Positions 10,082 to 24,700 of a stretch of 64,000 bases of DNA are shown here, one piece after another. The translations under genes were made by a program, and so were the position numbers. Origin of the DNA: Hybos culiciformis (lineage: Eukaryota > Arthropoda > Insecta > Diptera > Hybotidae); assembly GCA_964007475.1 (NCBI GenBank), contig OZ023273.1, positions 121,443,812-121,507,811 of the forward strand, given 5' to 3'. The notes under the pieces were generated by a model. It saw only the letters and a program-made list of their open reading frames with translations, searched no databases and was not told the origin of the DNA. How positions within the stretch are numbered: position 1 is the stretch's first letter; every line of letters begins with the position of its first letter.

Positions 10082-13000
10082 TTAATGTTTGAATTTATAT
10101 ATTTTTTACTCATATATACATTATAATATAATATACACAATTTCATTGAAAAAATTTATAAATAAAAATTACACAAATTTATCTGATATTGGTTTTAATG
10201 CCGAACTCTTATAATATAAGCAGGTAATAAATGCCAAATTTGAATTGGATGACGTAAGTAAAAAAGAAATAGTTTCATAAACTACGAATATAATCCACCG
10301 TATCAGTTTAATGATAAATTTAAAGGCGCGACATGCCAATTATGCAATATTTAAATTCATTTAATAGATTTTGTAAGCTTATCTCAAAATTAGTTAACAT
10401 CCTGTGTTCTTCAAACATACTACGTGAATGTATTTGGATAAAGAAAACGATCAAATGTTTGATTTTATTTTACTCTGATTTGCATTTGCATCATATTTTT
10501 CAAGAGTTGATATATTTTTTGGGATCGCGATAATTTTTTTGGTTAACAACCAGAGTTCTAAGTCGTATACTATTTCGTCATTAGCCAATTTGATCTTCTA
10601 TAGTCAAAGTAAGATAATGCCCTCTAAAAAAAATCATTTATTTTTATTTGTATATATAAAAAAATTATCTTCTTTATTTTAGAACTAGACTTCAAATATT
10701 ACAAAAATGAAATATTAATATTAAGCTACAAAAATATCACATCTTGCTTCAACAAAACAAATTATGCGTACTTTAAAACGGGAAAAGAAAAGCAAATAAA
10801 TTCCTGTTTAATATGCGGAAAATTTTTTGGTCTTGTATGATTGTAGATGTAGGTACAAGTTAAGGTAGTTGGATTTGTGAAAATTATGAGTTATGTTTTT
10901 ATTGTATATGCATTAGCATTTCTTTAAATAAATTATATATAAATATTTTTTAAATAGCAAAACTGTTTAAGCAAGACTGCGATTTACATAAATTATTGAC
11001 TTAATTAAAGACAATTTGAGTATAAATCAGTTTTCAATTTCATGCTACATTTTTTACTAATAATTCTCTTATTTTCATTACAAAATTAAATACTTTTTAT
11101 GTTCTGGTGTACACTATGTACTTGAAAATCTGTAAAATTATTTTTATTTTGTACTAAATTTATTAAATACATATTACGTAATCGTTTCAAAAAGTATATA
11201 GGTATAATGGTATTCATTATAAAAAACAATTTTTTAATCAAATACATTTATTTAGAGCAGAGTATTTAAATTAACTTTTTTTTTTCAAGATTTTTAATAA
11301 ACTTTCTAATGCTGAATCTTTCGCATTAAAAAATTTATGTAAGTTAAATTTTGGATGGATTTTCTTGTTGGCGTTTATACTCAGTGTTTGTTATACTATC
11401 AGAGTGGAAAAATATTGATGCTGGAGTGTAATATGTACTTCGTATCAAATCATCATAAATATTTACTAAGTTAGATATTGTAATATCCATCACTCGCTTT
11501 AGATATTACGAGTACAATAGTACTATAGCAATTTTAAGATATGTTTAAGAAATGTTTTAGATAAGTTATAGATATGTTGTTCTGGATTTATTGTATAGAT
11601 CAGGGATGGCAAAAACGATAACCGCTGTCGACTTGTGGATTGCATAATTTTATTTCTCAGTAAAATAACCACTTCTGCATCAAAACAACTTAGAATAGTC
11701 AACGCCTGAAAATCATTTCGATCTTCTTTGAATTTTTCACGGACTGGCTTACTTGATGTGTTAAAAAAATTACTAAAATTGTTTTGTTAAATTTAAGATA
11801 TGTAAGCGAAAATTGTACTGAAATAATAAACTTCATGTAATTCAGGTTTCTTATTATTTTTGGATTGAGAAATAAACCAACAAGTGCTGGGACTCTCATC
11901 TGCAATGATTGGTCAAGGCCATTCCAATAACCAACAAATTTGTATTCAAATTAATTTTTACTCAACTATATCTGTAATATCGTCCGTGCATTATATGTCC
12001 ATTATATTTTTTTCTATTATTAATAAACATTTTTTTATTTTGCATCAAGTTAAAAATTTGCTTTCATCAAAACATATGTATTATACAATGAACTGCATAG
12101 TTAATGCATGTACATGTATAATTGTATAGGTTATACGTATTTTATTTATATATAATACATTTGAATTTTATAATTAAATGTTTTAACGAAAATAAGTTTT
12201 AAAATTCAAATAGAGTTAATTTTTATTTATATAAAGCAATTCTTATATTATAAACTTCAATGTTATACTTTCAGTATTGATAATAAAAATAAATATACAT
12301 TTTTAAGATTGTCAAAGACTCTAATATTTAATTATTACACTTTTAATATTTGTCCTCATTTCATTATTTAACATTTAAATTTTTTTTTAATAGTAAGAAT
12401 ATTACTAAGATAATTTGAAGTGAGTTAAAATAAGAGAATGAAAAGATAAGGTCGGGTGTCGGGTCATACATTATGCACATCCTGTCATACTTGTTTAATA
12501 TTTGTTTAATATTTCCAATTCTATAAATTTAGTAGAACCGAAAAAATTATCCACTGTTATGATTTGATTTTTTAATTGCCATATATTTCGATTAACGGGC
12601 ATTTTTGATTTTTCATGTCTCCAAAGTCCAAACAACGTATTTCTTAGTCGCAATGAGATGTTTTACTTATATACTCCCACTCGTTAAAAAAAAATTATTT
12701 TATTAGAAAAATTTTGATTCAAAATTAAATTATATGAGTTCTCAGTCTATTTTAGTTTAAGGAATAGTGGCAAACAGAAGTTTAATTATTACAATTTAGT
12801 CGATAAATTATGAAATTCGTATTTTTTTTTTAAAAATTAAAATAAAAAATTTGTACAAAATTGATTTAAGTATGAATTTAAACATATTACGTTATTATCA
12901 ATTTTTTTTTATTATAATCACTGTGTAATGTAATTCTGCTTATGAAAATTTTCCAGATAGTTCGTTTTTTAATGTCTAGTGAGTCTTCTAATTAGTTAAA

Positions 13001-15351
13001 TTTAAGTAACTTAACACTTACTATGAATGGTTTTATCATATTTTTATATATTTAAAATCTTTAATACCTACATGTATATAATTTCCGTGATGTGTTTGTA
13101 TTTAAATATTTAAATTTTTTTTAATGTTTTATGACTTAAAAAAGTTTTATAGACTTCAATTAAATAGTAAAAAAGTGTATTTTTTAACAATATCTAGATG
13201 TAATAAATTTCATTTTTTTTTTAAATAAAGCTTGAATGTGGAAACGAAGTATAATTATTATTTGAAGTAACTAATTCGAATAATTTTAATGGTATATAAA
13301 AAATACATTGTTTTTATTATGATTATTATGACATTTATCTTAAAATAAATGTATAATTTACATTGAAGTTCAAAAGGAATGTTATGTATTCTAATCTTGT
13401 TCGAAAATGTGACAGACATTTTAACAATATCGCATGCATAATTTGACTCCTCGATTCGGGTGGTTAAAAGCGAAAAAAAAAATTGATGAGTTAAATGATT
13501 CATAATTAAAAAAATTATGAAAGATTATTAACAAAATGCTTTGGTTCAGAATTCAGATTTAGGTATTATTATTATGTATCACTTTTTACGTAATAAACGG
13601 CGCGGAGTAGAATTATTTAGGGGAAGATTTTGTAATTGAAAATATATTTTTTTTTTCAATCAAGATTTCAAAATTTAGGTTGGTTTTACTTATTATTGTT
13701 TTATTGTTTTCCATACATAAACATATATATTAACTATCAAATATTTTAATTGACGTTGAAAAATATTTAAAAAAAAAACTTTATAATTTTATAGAATAAC
13801 TAACTTTTTTAGTTAAAAAAGAGGAATAAAAGTTAAAAGATGTGACTTTGTAGAATATAATTGAATGTTAGAAAAATAAAAATAAAAAAATTAATTAAAA
13901 AAGGATTAGAAAAAATTAAAAAATAAGTATCACCTATAAAATTATGAAATGTGTTTTCTCACTTATTTTCTTATGTAATATTTTATAGATTTACGTTTAT
14001 TTTTGTTAACAATTTAAAGAAATATTATTATATTAATTTATCTAGTAATAACGTAGAAAATCAGTTCCAATGTTATTACAATAATGGATTAAATAAATTT
14101 CACTTTATAATTTAAAAAATTTTTCCTACCTACGTATACAATTAATAAAAAATATGAATAAAAATTTCTTATTTAGTTTAATCCTAAAATTTATCATTAT
14201 AATATAATATTTTATTATTATTTATTATTTACAAAAGTATTTAGGTATATAAATAGTTTAATCAATATGATGTGTCAGTTCTTTAACTTAATTTATTATA
14301 CAACAAAGAATTTAATACTTTAATGATGAAATATGATTAATAAATATGCTTTGACTATTTTCGATTTCTTTAAGTACCTATTAAAACTTCACAATATGGT
14401 AACGCTTCTTTCATTATTAAAAACTCAAATTGAAAATTTGAATTGATAAAGATAGAATAGTTTTATTTCAGAAAAATAAATGTTTCAACTCTGATCCTAA
14501 AACTATCTTTTTGAGATAAAATGGCAAATAGTCAGATTGTAGATCAAAATCAAATCCTTTACTCATATTATTTATAGTGAGGCTGAATTTACTTTTGTTC
14601 AGTTACATGCTTTGTTCAGTTACATGCTTTGTTTTTTCCAGAATTCTCGATTTGGTTAAAAATAAAGTTAAATAAGAAAACTAATGATACAAAGAAGATT
14701 TATTTAAAAAGAAAACGGTGAATTATTAAAATAAAACATGACTTTCAGTTAATAAAATAGTTTTTCTCTTTGAATAAAAAATAGAAAATGTAAATTTTCG
14801 TGATTTGAAATCAATAAGAAATCAACATACAGTTTTTTCCGTCCTGGATAATAAAATAATGTGAAACGACAAGGGATTGCAGTTTGAAGAAACATTAAGC
14901 TTGTGGTTGATTCTTCAAAACTAACGAATTTTTTTTTAAATTAAAACTGAAAAATAATGAAAAATTGAAATCGAATTTTAAAAATCAGATTTTAGCATAG
15001 TTTTTGTTGCAGGATAAGAAATTTTTTTGACTTAAATTCACCCTAAGTTAATAATTTTCGTAAAGATTGCCAACTTAAATAACATAAATCTGGAACAACA
15101 CTTCTCCATGTAGCCTACAGATAGAATAATGTGGGTTTTGTAAGCTTTTATATTTTTTTCAAACTAATTTACGGAAAAATTAAGTTTCTGAAGTTTTCCG
15201 CAGAGAAAATGGCACTACTGAATTTAAGACATTGTAGAGTCAATATTTGATTATAGTGCTAAACAATCGTTGTACGTTCGACATTTCTGGTTATACAATT
15301 GTTGCTACTAGTCAGGCATATCAATTGACACTTCATACCGTCCTCTTTTAA
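10082..15351. other. intergenic region between two convergent genes
   Basis: About 5.3 kb of AT-rich DNA. The right-hand part must contain the 3' untranslated region of the Sidestep-like gene on the - strand. Short ORFs in it are low-complexity and match nothing. Apart from the short tandem repeat at 14597 I see no element. Confidence 0.5.
14597..14630. repeat. 17-bp tandem duplication
   Basis: GTTCAGTTACATGCTTT occurs twice in direct succession. It is probably in the 3' untranslated region or flank of the Sidestep-like gene. Likely replication slippage. Confidence 0.85.
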
Positions 15352-15732
15352 TCAAGAGTTCTCATCGTAATTACCTAAGAAACCACTATTATTAGCCAAT
15401 AAGAGGCTAGTAGTAGGTTGTGGAGACAATCGTCCTGATGGAGATATTGATTTTATGGCACCATTTACTGATGATATCAAAGAAGTTGATAAATTTTGTT
15501 TCCCTAACAGAGGCATTGTACATGTCGTTGAACTATACGGTGAAACAGGTGAAGTTCTTATTTCATATCCAGATGTTGAATAAGATGGTATTCTCGAATA
15601 ACTATTTGATGGTGATTCTCCCGTCAAGAGATTAGAAGGCGTCGCAAAAGTTGGCCTTTGGATATTTGGAACTCGTTGTGGGGAGTTGTAAAGAGCATAG
15701 GCTGGATTAGTAGTTAACGATAATTCTCTATG
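15352..15732 (-). CDS. Sidestep-like, last exon (cytoplasmic tail)
   Basis: 126 codons plus TGA, starting HRELSLTTNPAYALYNSP after TTTTAG. It is Ser/Thr/Pro/Tyr-rich (for example SRIPSYSTSGYE and TSPVSPYSSTT) and looks disordered. No catalytic domain is present. The NPAYALY segment is tyrosine-containing and may be a signalling or sorting site, which is inference only. Confidence 0.9.
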   Translation of the reverse strand, partial: HRELSLTTNPAYALYNSPQRVPNIQRPTFATPSNLLTGESPSNSYSRIPSYSTSGYEIRTSPVSPYSSTTCTMPLLGKQNLSTSLISSVNGAIKSISPSGRLSPQPTTSLLLANNSGFLGNYDENS

Positions 15733-18700
15733 CTAAAACGAAATAAATATTTGAGTTTATTATGTATTAAATATCTAAGCTTTGTTGTTTATTTATTGTT
15801 GTTTAGTAAAAAATTATTTTCTTATTTATCACATTTAAATTAATTTACCTGTTTCATAAATCTTGGTAATGACATTTGTGCTCGCGGGTTTGTTGAATTA
15901 ATTGTTGCTGAAGTGAATAAGTTTCTTTGGGCTTCTAAATTCAAGCAATCAAATGCTTTCTCTTCCAAATTATATTCATCTTCGATATTCTCTTGAGGAA
16001 CAACATCAGGATTTTTATCTTCTAAAGTAGAATGACTACCCATGCTACGACTCAGTGGTTCGGCACTTCCTTTATCTGGTTCATTTATTGTTGTGCTGTG
16101 TACTGTTCCCGAACGTTTGTACCATTTTGTCCGGAATTTTACGAGCATTATAACACATAGTACACCTAGAGTTAATGTTGCTAAAACACCAACTAATGCT
16201 CCCAGTAATGGTGTTAATTGAACAAGAACAGCCGTTGAAGAGGCTATGAATTGGTTTTTTTCATTATCCACAATAATTGTTAAACAAAATCCGATTTGAA
16301 TAAAGAAACAAAATTAGAGAAAAAAAAATTTAATTAAAAAAATAAAAAAATCTTATATGTGTAGTGTAAAAAGCAATAAATTGTATAGTTTAAAATACCC
16401 TTCTTTATACTATGTTATATAAAGTACTTTCGAAAGTACTTTTTGTTCACTTCCATAATAAAAAAGCAGTAGACACTAAAAGAGTAGAGTACTTACAATA
16501 AAAAGGAAATTTCTACCTTACTTACCACTTTAATAATAAAAAGATATCGAAATGAAACAAATTACATAATGTGTGCAAATTTTGGACGGTATCAATTTGT
16601 TTTGTACATTTTACTTTAATGTGTTGCTATATCATTCTCGAACACATTAAAAATGTTTCCGTGTTTTAATCCAATAAAAATGGTTAACAGAGAAGACAAT
16701 ATTACTTAAAGGCACTGCACTCTTATTTGTTTTAACCAACATTAATAACAATTATTTCTGAAGTGTAGGCACTACTGTCTATATATACATAATATATGTC
16801 TAATATAAATACTATTAATGCTTGGGTAGATTTAAAATTAAAAAAATTACCTGTTCTTAGTAAGGGAGCTGAAAGTGTTTTCGCTCTTATGCGAAAAGCT
16901 TTACTACTGAAACCTTGCAAATTATAAGAAGTAACTCGAATCACGAATACTGAATCACTTGGTAATCGTTTAATGGTGAATTCTGGATAGGGATAGCTCA
17001 CATTATACAATATTTGACGATTTAATTCATCATAAACTTCCACATGAAAGTCCTGATGTATTCCTCCATCATTACCAGGTGTACAAAGAATTTGCATCGA
17101 ATTTGCAGTTGCATTAAATGCTGCACAATTTTTAATCGGATCAGGTAATTCTGAAAAATTATTATTCGATTATTTTATTATTTATTATTTTATATCACAT
17201 TAGGGACATTCAAGATAGAATCGTCGAACAATTAGGTATTAAAAATATAGATTATACACACTTATAATTTATTCTGAAACATTCTGAAAACATTAACCAA
17301 ATGAAATAAATTTTATATACGAGTACATAATTCAAATGATTTATATGATTTATATCAAAGTTAGTTCAATTATTTCGTTTTTAAACGTTAAAGTTTAAAG
17401 TGTGTGCATATTAAAAACAAATTATTGCTAGATAATAAGAATAGTACATAATATCGCTTAAGTATAAATAATGTAAATAAGTAAAGTAATGGATTGTTGC
17501 ATTGCAATTTAAAGGATTTAAACTAATAATATTTATATCAACAGAAAAATTACCTGCTGGCGTTATATGATAAAAGCATGGTTGACTTTGTCCAATAAAA
17601 TTTATTGCTACGCAAGAAACGGTTCCGAAATGCATAAATGAATCAACCCGATAATGATAAGAATTTTCTATTGGAATTCGATTATTAGAAAATAGTTCAG
17701 CATTTTTTCTGCCTGCAGTTTTTGCATTATGTAATGGTAGTTGTTTTTGAGGAATTTTTGAAACGGCTAATTGTTGATGTTTCGCTGAATTTGAATAAAT
17801 CATTTGATAATAAGGTTCAATATTATCATCTCTAAGTGAAACAGATTGTCGTCGCTGTGATCTGTTTTCTTTTAAAGCTGAAAAAGCATTTTCTTCTAAA
17901 TCGCTATCTAGCAAAAATTCGTTTGATTGTTTTGAAAATTTGGGTAAATCTTCTATCACTTCCAATGAATTATTGAATGCCCATTTGTAAGTTATATTTT
18001 GCATTGGATTCGAATCAACTGCACACGTTATATTTACAACTTGCTTTAGAGCAGCTCTTATAATGGTAGATTCAGTCTCACAAATTGGTGGATCTGTTTA
18101 GGAAAAAAAATTATTAAATCATTAGTCATCCTGATCCATAATCAATTCATATGCACATATTTTATTCCTAAATAAATATTAGCTACATATTTTGGTCTTT
18201 TTTAGAATAATTTTTTACAAAAATGTTATTATTATTATTATTTTTAGGACCTTTAACCTATTTATGGGTTTTAAGGTTGATTTGAAAACAAAAGTTTTTA
18301 ATTATGTATAATAATTTTATATATTATAAACTAGAATTTTCAATATGTAATAATAGTTTATTTTTTGCATAAATTTTTCTTTCTACATAGTACATTATAT
18401 AATTTTATATGTAACTATAAAGGGTTTTTGTGTGAAATATTACATTGAGTTCATAATAAAACTTATGTGCGTAAAGGGAATAAAAGATGTATATACATAC
18501 TAAATTAGTATTTCCATCTTTATTCAACTTTGTGCTTTTGGAGTTGGAAATGACTGGAATAATATTTGCAGCTTACAGTCTCCAATCTCGACTACAATTT
18601 TTCTTATTCGAATAAAGTAAGTTTTTGAAGTTATAAGAATATTATCTTTTTTAGTTTTATAAGCAGGCTGAAAAGGGACGGAAAGCAAGTTGAACCTAAT

Positions 18701-21700
18701 TAAGGATACAACAAAGTTAAATTTTAATTCAAGAATATACACATAAGATTAGAGCAAAGGCATAATAAATGACGCAAAACAAGTGAAGAATTTCAAATTT
18801 ATTCTTTTATCTTATACTTTTAGGATTTTTATTTTTTTTAATTATGAGCTGTAGATTTTTATAAATATTTTGATAAATATTGTTGATTAAAACAAACTAA
18901 GTTCGTTTGCAAACACACAAATTTTTAATTTAATATCTAATATTTTGAAAATAAGCATACTCACACTTTACATCCAAATAAACTTCATTACTGGAGACAG
19001 TTCCTTGGATATTAGAAGCTTTACAAAAATATTGTCCATGTGTTGTTTTTGATACACCTTGTAGTACAAGTGTTTGATTTGAAATGATAACACCACGTGA
19101 TGAATAAAGTTGTTGATCCTAGAATGAAAAATAAAAGTATGAACATCATATTTCAGTTAGAAAAAAAATAAATAAAATTAAATAAATAGAGAGAATAATG
19201 TTTGTCAAAAATGTACATTGAGGATATTGACTGAGTTTGACAGAAATTATTTAAAGAGGAGAAGAAAGTCAACTTACTTATTGTTTTTAGGGTCTGTTGT
19301 GTGTTAAAAATTTCTATTCTATCGAAGTTGGGACCAAAAAAATTTAAGACGAATATTTTATCTTTCGAAACTTCGAAATATTTGTAGTGGTAATGAATTT
19401 TAAATGTTAAATGTTTCCATAATAAAATAAATTAAATTTAATTTCGCTTGATTAAATTTTTTCAATATTAATTTTATTTCTTAATTTTAAAGTGCTACTT
19501 TTGTCAAATAGTAAATAAATAGATTGAAATTAAATTGGTTGGGAAAAAAAAAAACCAAAATTTGTTGTATAAGATAATGAAAAGGAGTCAAAAAGTTTTT
19601 TAGCTACGTCCAATTGTAAAAATTTTTTATGTCCTATTGTTAAAATAATACTTACATTATGATACCATTCCACTTTCTTAACTGGTGGATTTGATTTAAT
19701 GTCGCATTCTAAATAAACATCAGAACCTTTCATAATGTTATTGGGATCAAGAGGTGCTCCAAGATTTAATGAAACAATAGGTGCATCTGAAAAAAAAAAA
19801 ATTATAAACAATAACAAAATTTAGAAATATAGGTAGAGAACTGTGATCGTCGTTCTAACTCTCTTAAACTGCAGACAATATGTACATAACATTATTGCAA
19901 AAGCGTCCATTCAAGAATAAATTTTAGCTCAATGATGAGTTCGGGCAACAATGTTCAGACGGTTTCAATTTCAATTAAAAAAAATATTTTAGCCCATGCA
20001 TCAACAAAGAAGAATTTGTATATAGACATGAATAAATTCTGTCCGTGATCTTTAACTTTTTTCTAGATAGGATTTATTGTAATTATATTTCGGTTCTTAT
20101 ACTCTCATACATATTAAGTATTCGGATTACTTACGTCTTACATCCAAAACTCTAGAGTCCTTTAAGAAAAATAAGTTATTTTCAATGTTGTTGTTGGATA
20201 TTTTTCCATCTGCTCTGCTTAAATTTAAATTTAGATCTATTGTCACGGAACATACAATTTGTTTTTCATTATCCTCTGGGACTGGTATAAAAACTAGTTC
20301 TGATATAGTTAGGTTACCGTCCGAGGACGTCTGAAATTAAAATAGATTAATATTTTTGGATGCCATACAATAAAAATTACAAACAAAAATAATTTAAAAT
20401 CTTTTCTATACATAAAATGATTTGCCTTGCCTTGATGTATGGAAAAAGAAATTTTTTTATATGCATTTTAAAAATAATGAAAAATTTATTATACCGTTTG
20501 CGTAGCACCACGTATCATAATTCCACCTTTGGTCCATATTATTTGAGGTGGAGGTCTTGCACCCGCTGAACTGCATGTTATTTGTGTTCGAACACCAGCA
20601 ACCAGGGCATGATTTAGTCCTTGTAAACGAATATATAAAGGTGGTACTGAAATAAGAAATAAGTGGGTTATTTTATCCACAAGCAAAAACTTCAGATTAT
20701 ACAAAATGGAATTTTACCATTTTAACAAGTAAACATTTTATTTAGTAGCAATAATAAAATATGTTCCGTAAGTTTCATATATTAATAATTTCAAAAGTGT
20801 CTTTATTTAAATAAGTTTAAATAATATTGTTTGGATCTTAAGATTTGAAGAAATTCACAAATTTAATACAATATATAAATATTTTTGTTTTGTAGAAACA
20901 ACCCATAAAAACAATAAAAATCCTTTATATGGGCGGCTACGGTTTTTTATTTCTAATTTTTGATTTGTTGACTATTATTCAGTTGTATACCTCTGTTTTG
21001 TCATAATTTTTACATTTAATAAAGTTTTATAATATTATATATTTTTAATAATTATAGACCCCTAAACTATATCCAAAAAAAAGAACAAAAACTTAAACAG
21101 AAAAAAAATGTATTTCCCAAAAGTCTACATTTTAGTAAAATTTTACGACTTTTAATTGGCCGCTTTGATTATGTAAGTACCAAAAATTTTTTTTGGATGT
21201 TCAGTAAAGAACAGGCCAAAAATTCGAAAATAAAATTTTTAAATAACTCGGTAACGTTAACAACAAAAAAATTCAAGCCAAAGGTGGAGAAGAGGTTATA
21301 CTTTGACCATCAACATTAAAATGGATGTTTGGATTTTCCAGTGAATTTAATTAAGATTTGTTGGGAGTAAAAAATAAGTGAAACAAAGAAGTTTATAACT
21401 CTAACAGAAAAATGGCATAAAAAAATAATAATTTTACCGTCGTTAAATATTAAAGGGAGACATTTTTACGTAGAGGAAAAAATTAAACTTGGATTATGAC
21501 AGAAAGTAAAATTTTTTTAATTTCCATATATGTAATAATTTGCGTTTTACGGCATTCATAAAAATACCCTTAAAAATCATTAAATTACTTCTTTATTCCA
21601 AACAATCGATAAATGGAAAATAAATTATAAAATAAAAATAATAATTATTGAATTCCAAGTAGTTAGATAAGACATTATAACTCTTTTCGATGTAGGAAAA

Positions 21701-24700
21701 AAAAATTAGCTATACATAAAATAATTCAAATTTCTACAATTTGTCACCGTCTTTCTATTTTATAAATAAAATCTGAAAACTCAAAGCAAAAAAAAATCAT
21801 AATTAAATTTTTAAGCAAAAAAAAAAAAATAAATGAAGCTGTTAAAATATGACATTTTTTTTTTATTATAAACGTTGGCGAAATCAAAATGTTTTTTATT
21901 TTTATAGAAATTTCAATTTATTTTTAAAGCATAATTTATCAACGTCAGCCGCATTTTTGATAATTCCTTGAAAACAAAATTCAGTTTAATTAAATTGCAT
22001 CAAAGGTAAATCAATAAAATACTATTATAAAAAGAAAAATAATTTTATTTGGATAAATATAAAATATTGAAATTACATATTTGATTTTTCTTCTTTTTAA
22101 TTTTCTTCTTTTTTAATTTATGTACCTTTGTTCATTCAATTGATAAAATTGATAAATTAACATGCTAAAGTATTTTCAATAATTTTAGTTATATTTTATT
22201 AAATTTAATTTTGAACTTTAATAGTTATCAGCGACATTTGAAGTTTCAAAACTCTTCTTTTAGCTTCGTCGACTGCCAATAATTCAAAGCATCAGACTAT
22301 TAGACACACTTTAATTAAGTATATTGCAAAACTCGGGAGTAGTTAGACGTAAAAGCAAAAAATTAAATCAACTTTACTGATTTCAGAGATTCAGAGTACA
22401 TACTTTTATCAGAAATCATTTCACTATTTCATTAAAACTTAATGAATATCTCTCTTTTTTGTATGATAATAATCTTTGGTTTAATTATAATAAGGTTTAG
22501 ATTAAAAAGCAGATTTTAAAAAATGTACCAATTTTTACACTAGAATAAATTAAATCCTAAAAAAAAAAAAAAATTTTGTAAATCCCATAAATATTACCTA
22601 TAAAAATTTGGTGTTGGTTTAGTTCTTTTTTTGCGGATTATTTCTTTAAAAATAGTTTCGGTAAAAAACTTTGAGATTTTATTTAATTTTTTTATAGTGT
22701 TAAACCGAAATAATTAAATCAAAAAATTATTTTCTCTCAACAATAATTAATGAATTCAAACGCAAAAAAGGTTGAAGTTAGAATTCGTAAGCAAAATATT
22801 TTAAGATCTTAAAATGACTTCGTAGCATTATACTTCCATGAACGGAATCGTATAAGATAATGATGTATAATGATGTATAAGATAATGACCTTGTGGTTTG
22901 TAAAATCAATATCAAATTATGTTGTGCTAATAAACTTTTTAATTTTTTTTAAAAAGTAATAGAATCGATAAAGATTTCGGGAAACCAAAGTTTCTTCGAA
23001 ATAAACATTCAAGTTTTTCGATAATTTGCGCAAAGAGATATAATAATCTACTGTTTGATTGCTGTAAATGTTGTCAAATTTAACTCGAATGTATCATATA
23101 ACAAAGTTCTATAGGATTGTAAGTTGAATTTGCAATTTTGACAAAAAAAAAAAACATTTTTAAGAAAATTAAAAATATATAAGTACGTTCATGGGTTTGT
23201 CAGGGATCCAATTTTATGTTTCAAAAATTTTCAAATTATAAATAGAAATAATTTCGGATTAGAAAATACAAATTAATGTTAAATTCCTTTATATTATTAT
23301 ATTTAATTTATTAATTTTTTTTTAAATATAATTTATCTAATAATTTTTATCTAAGATAAATTTAATTTTTTATACAACAAACTTAATTTACATTTTTTAT
23401 TTTTGCAAATTTAAATTTTTGTATTCGAAATTTGTAATAAATAAATTTTGAATACAACAAATATATTTTGAGCGAATTAAAAAAGAAACTAAATATAATT
23501 TCAGCTAATTTTTTTTAGGAATAAATTTTCTTAAAATGTACTTTTTGTACTTATGGCAGTATAGTTTTGGGCGAATAATATTTCAATTAATGATTTTGAA
23601 CGATGCTGAAGGACTTGAAGAAAACATTTAACGGAGATTTTAAAGACATTTTTAAAAGAAATCCTTGTTGATTTTTTTTTAAATAGCAGATGTGTTATGT
23701 TTATAATGCACTTACATAAATTTTCTAAAAAAAAAAAAGTTGTTGACTAAAAAAAAATGTATTAAGTACTAATTATTATATAAATAATGTACATACAACC
23801 ATAGCGTACTCGTACATCAGTGAAAAATTTATTAACATCATTAATTGTTCAGTTCAGTTTAATAGAATTTTATAACAGCTTTCGTTTCATTACTGCTAAT
23901 TTAAAAATGAATATAAATAACTACCACTACGTAAGTTTTTAGTAAAATAAAGCATGATGTGTATATTGTATTTTATAGTATGAAGAAATAAACATAAATA
24001 ATTAAAACTCTTGATAATTTAGCTCAAAGTAAAAGAATTTGTTTCCGAATTTAATTTTTATTTTCCATATTTTGCATTTCATTTGAAAAAAGAAATGCTA
24101 TCTAAAGTAAAATACACATAATATTCATATATTACTAAAGAATATAAATATTTTTTTTACCTCATCATCACATCTGTGTAAACTTTTTTCTAATCCTTGG
24201 CCGTATTATTATTTTTTTTTTCAAACAATTTCCAATTTTATTATTTAAAATTGTAAATCGTCATTGGAAAATTCAATATTTTTGAATAATTTGTTTGCAA
24301 TTTTTAGTTCAAGTATTGTGCAGTTTTCAAGTTTTAATGAAAAGAAGATTTTGTATTAGAAATCCTTAAAATTCTAATTAAAATAATAATTACTATGTAT
24401 ATCTACCAAAATTAAATTTAAAGTTTCGTTTTAATGATCTGGTCTTGTAGAATGAAATTATGTTAAAGGTAACCTTTTATATGTATCTATTTTACAATAG
24501 TTATTAAAGTTTCTTTATCAAAACTTTGCAAAAAACTATGTAACGTACATTTTTTGTTAATTGGTCAAATTCTAACCGCAAAGGAAAACTATAATGTACT
24601 AAAATTTTATTGTAAACACCCGAAACTTGTTTAAATAATATATACATATACATTAGGTCAGTGGTTCTTAACCTTTTTAGCTACCGGCACCCCTAAAATT

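Noticed and set aside
16244..16271. Open frame with ATG upstream of the membrane-segment exon, as a possible separate gene start
   Set aside because: There is no acceptor before it, and the CATAG acceptor at 16244 joins the FN3 exon in frame and gives the family-typical sequence before the membrane helix.
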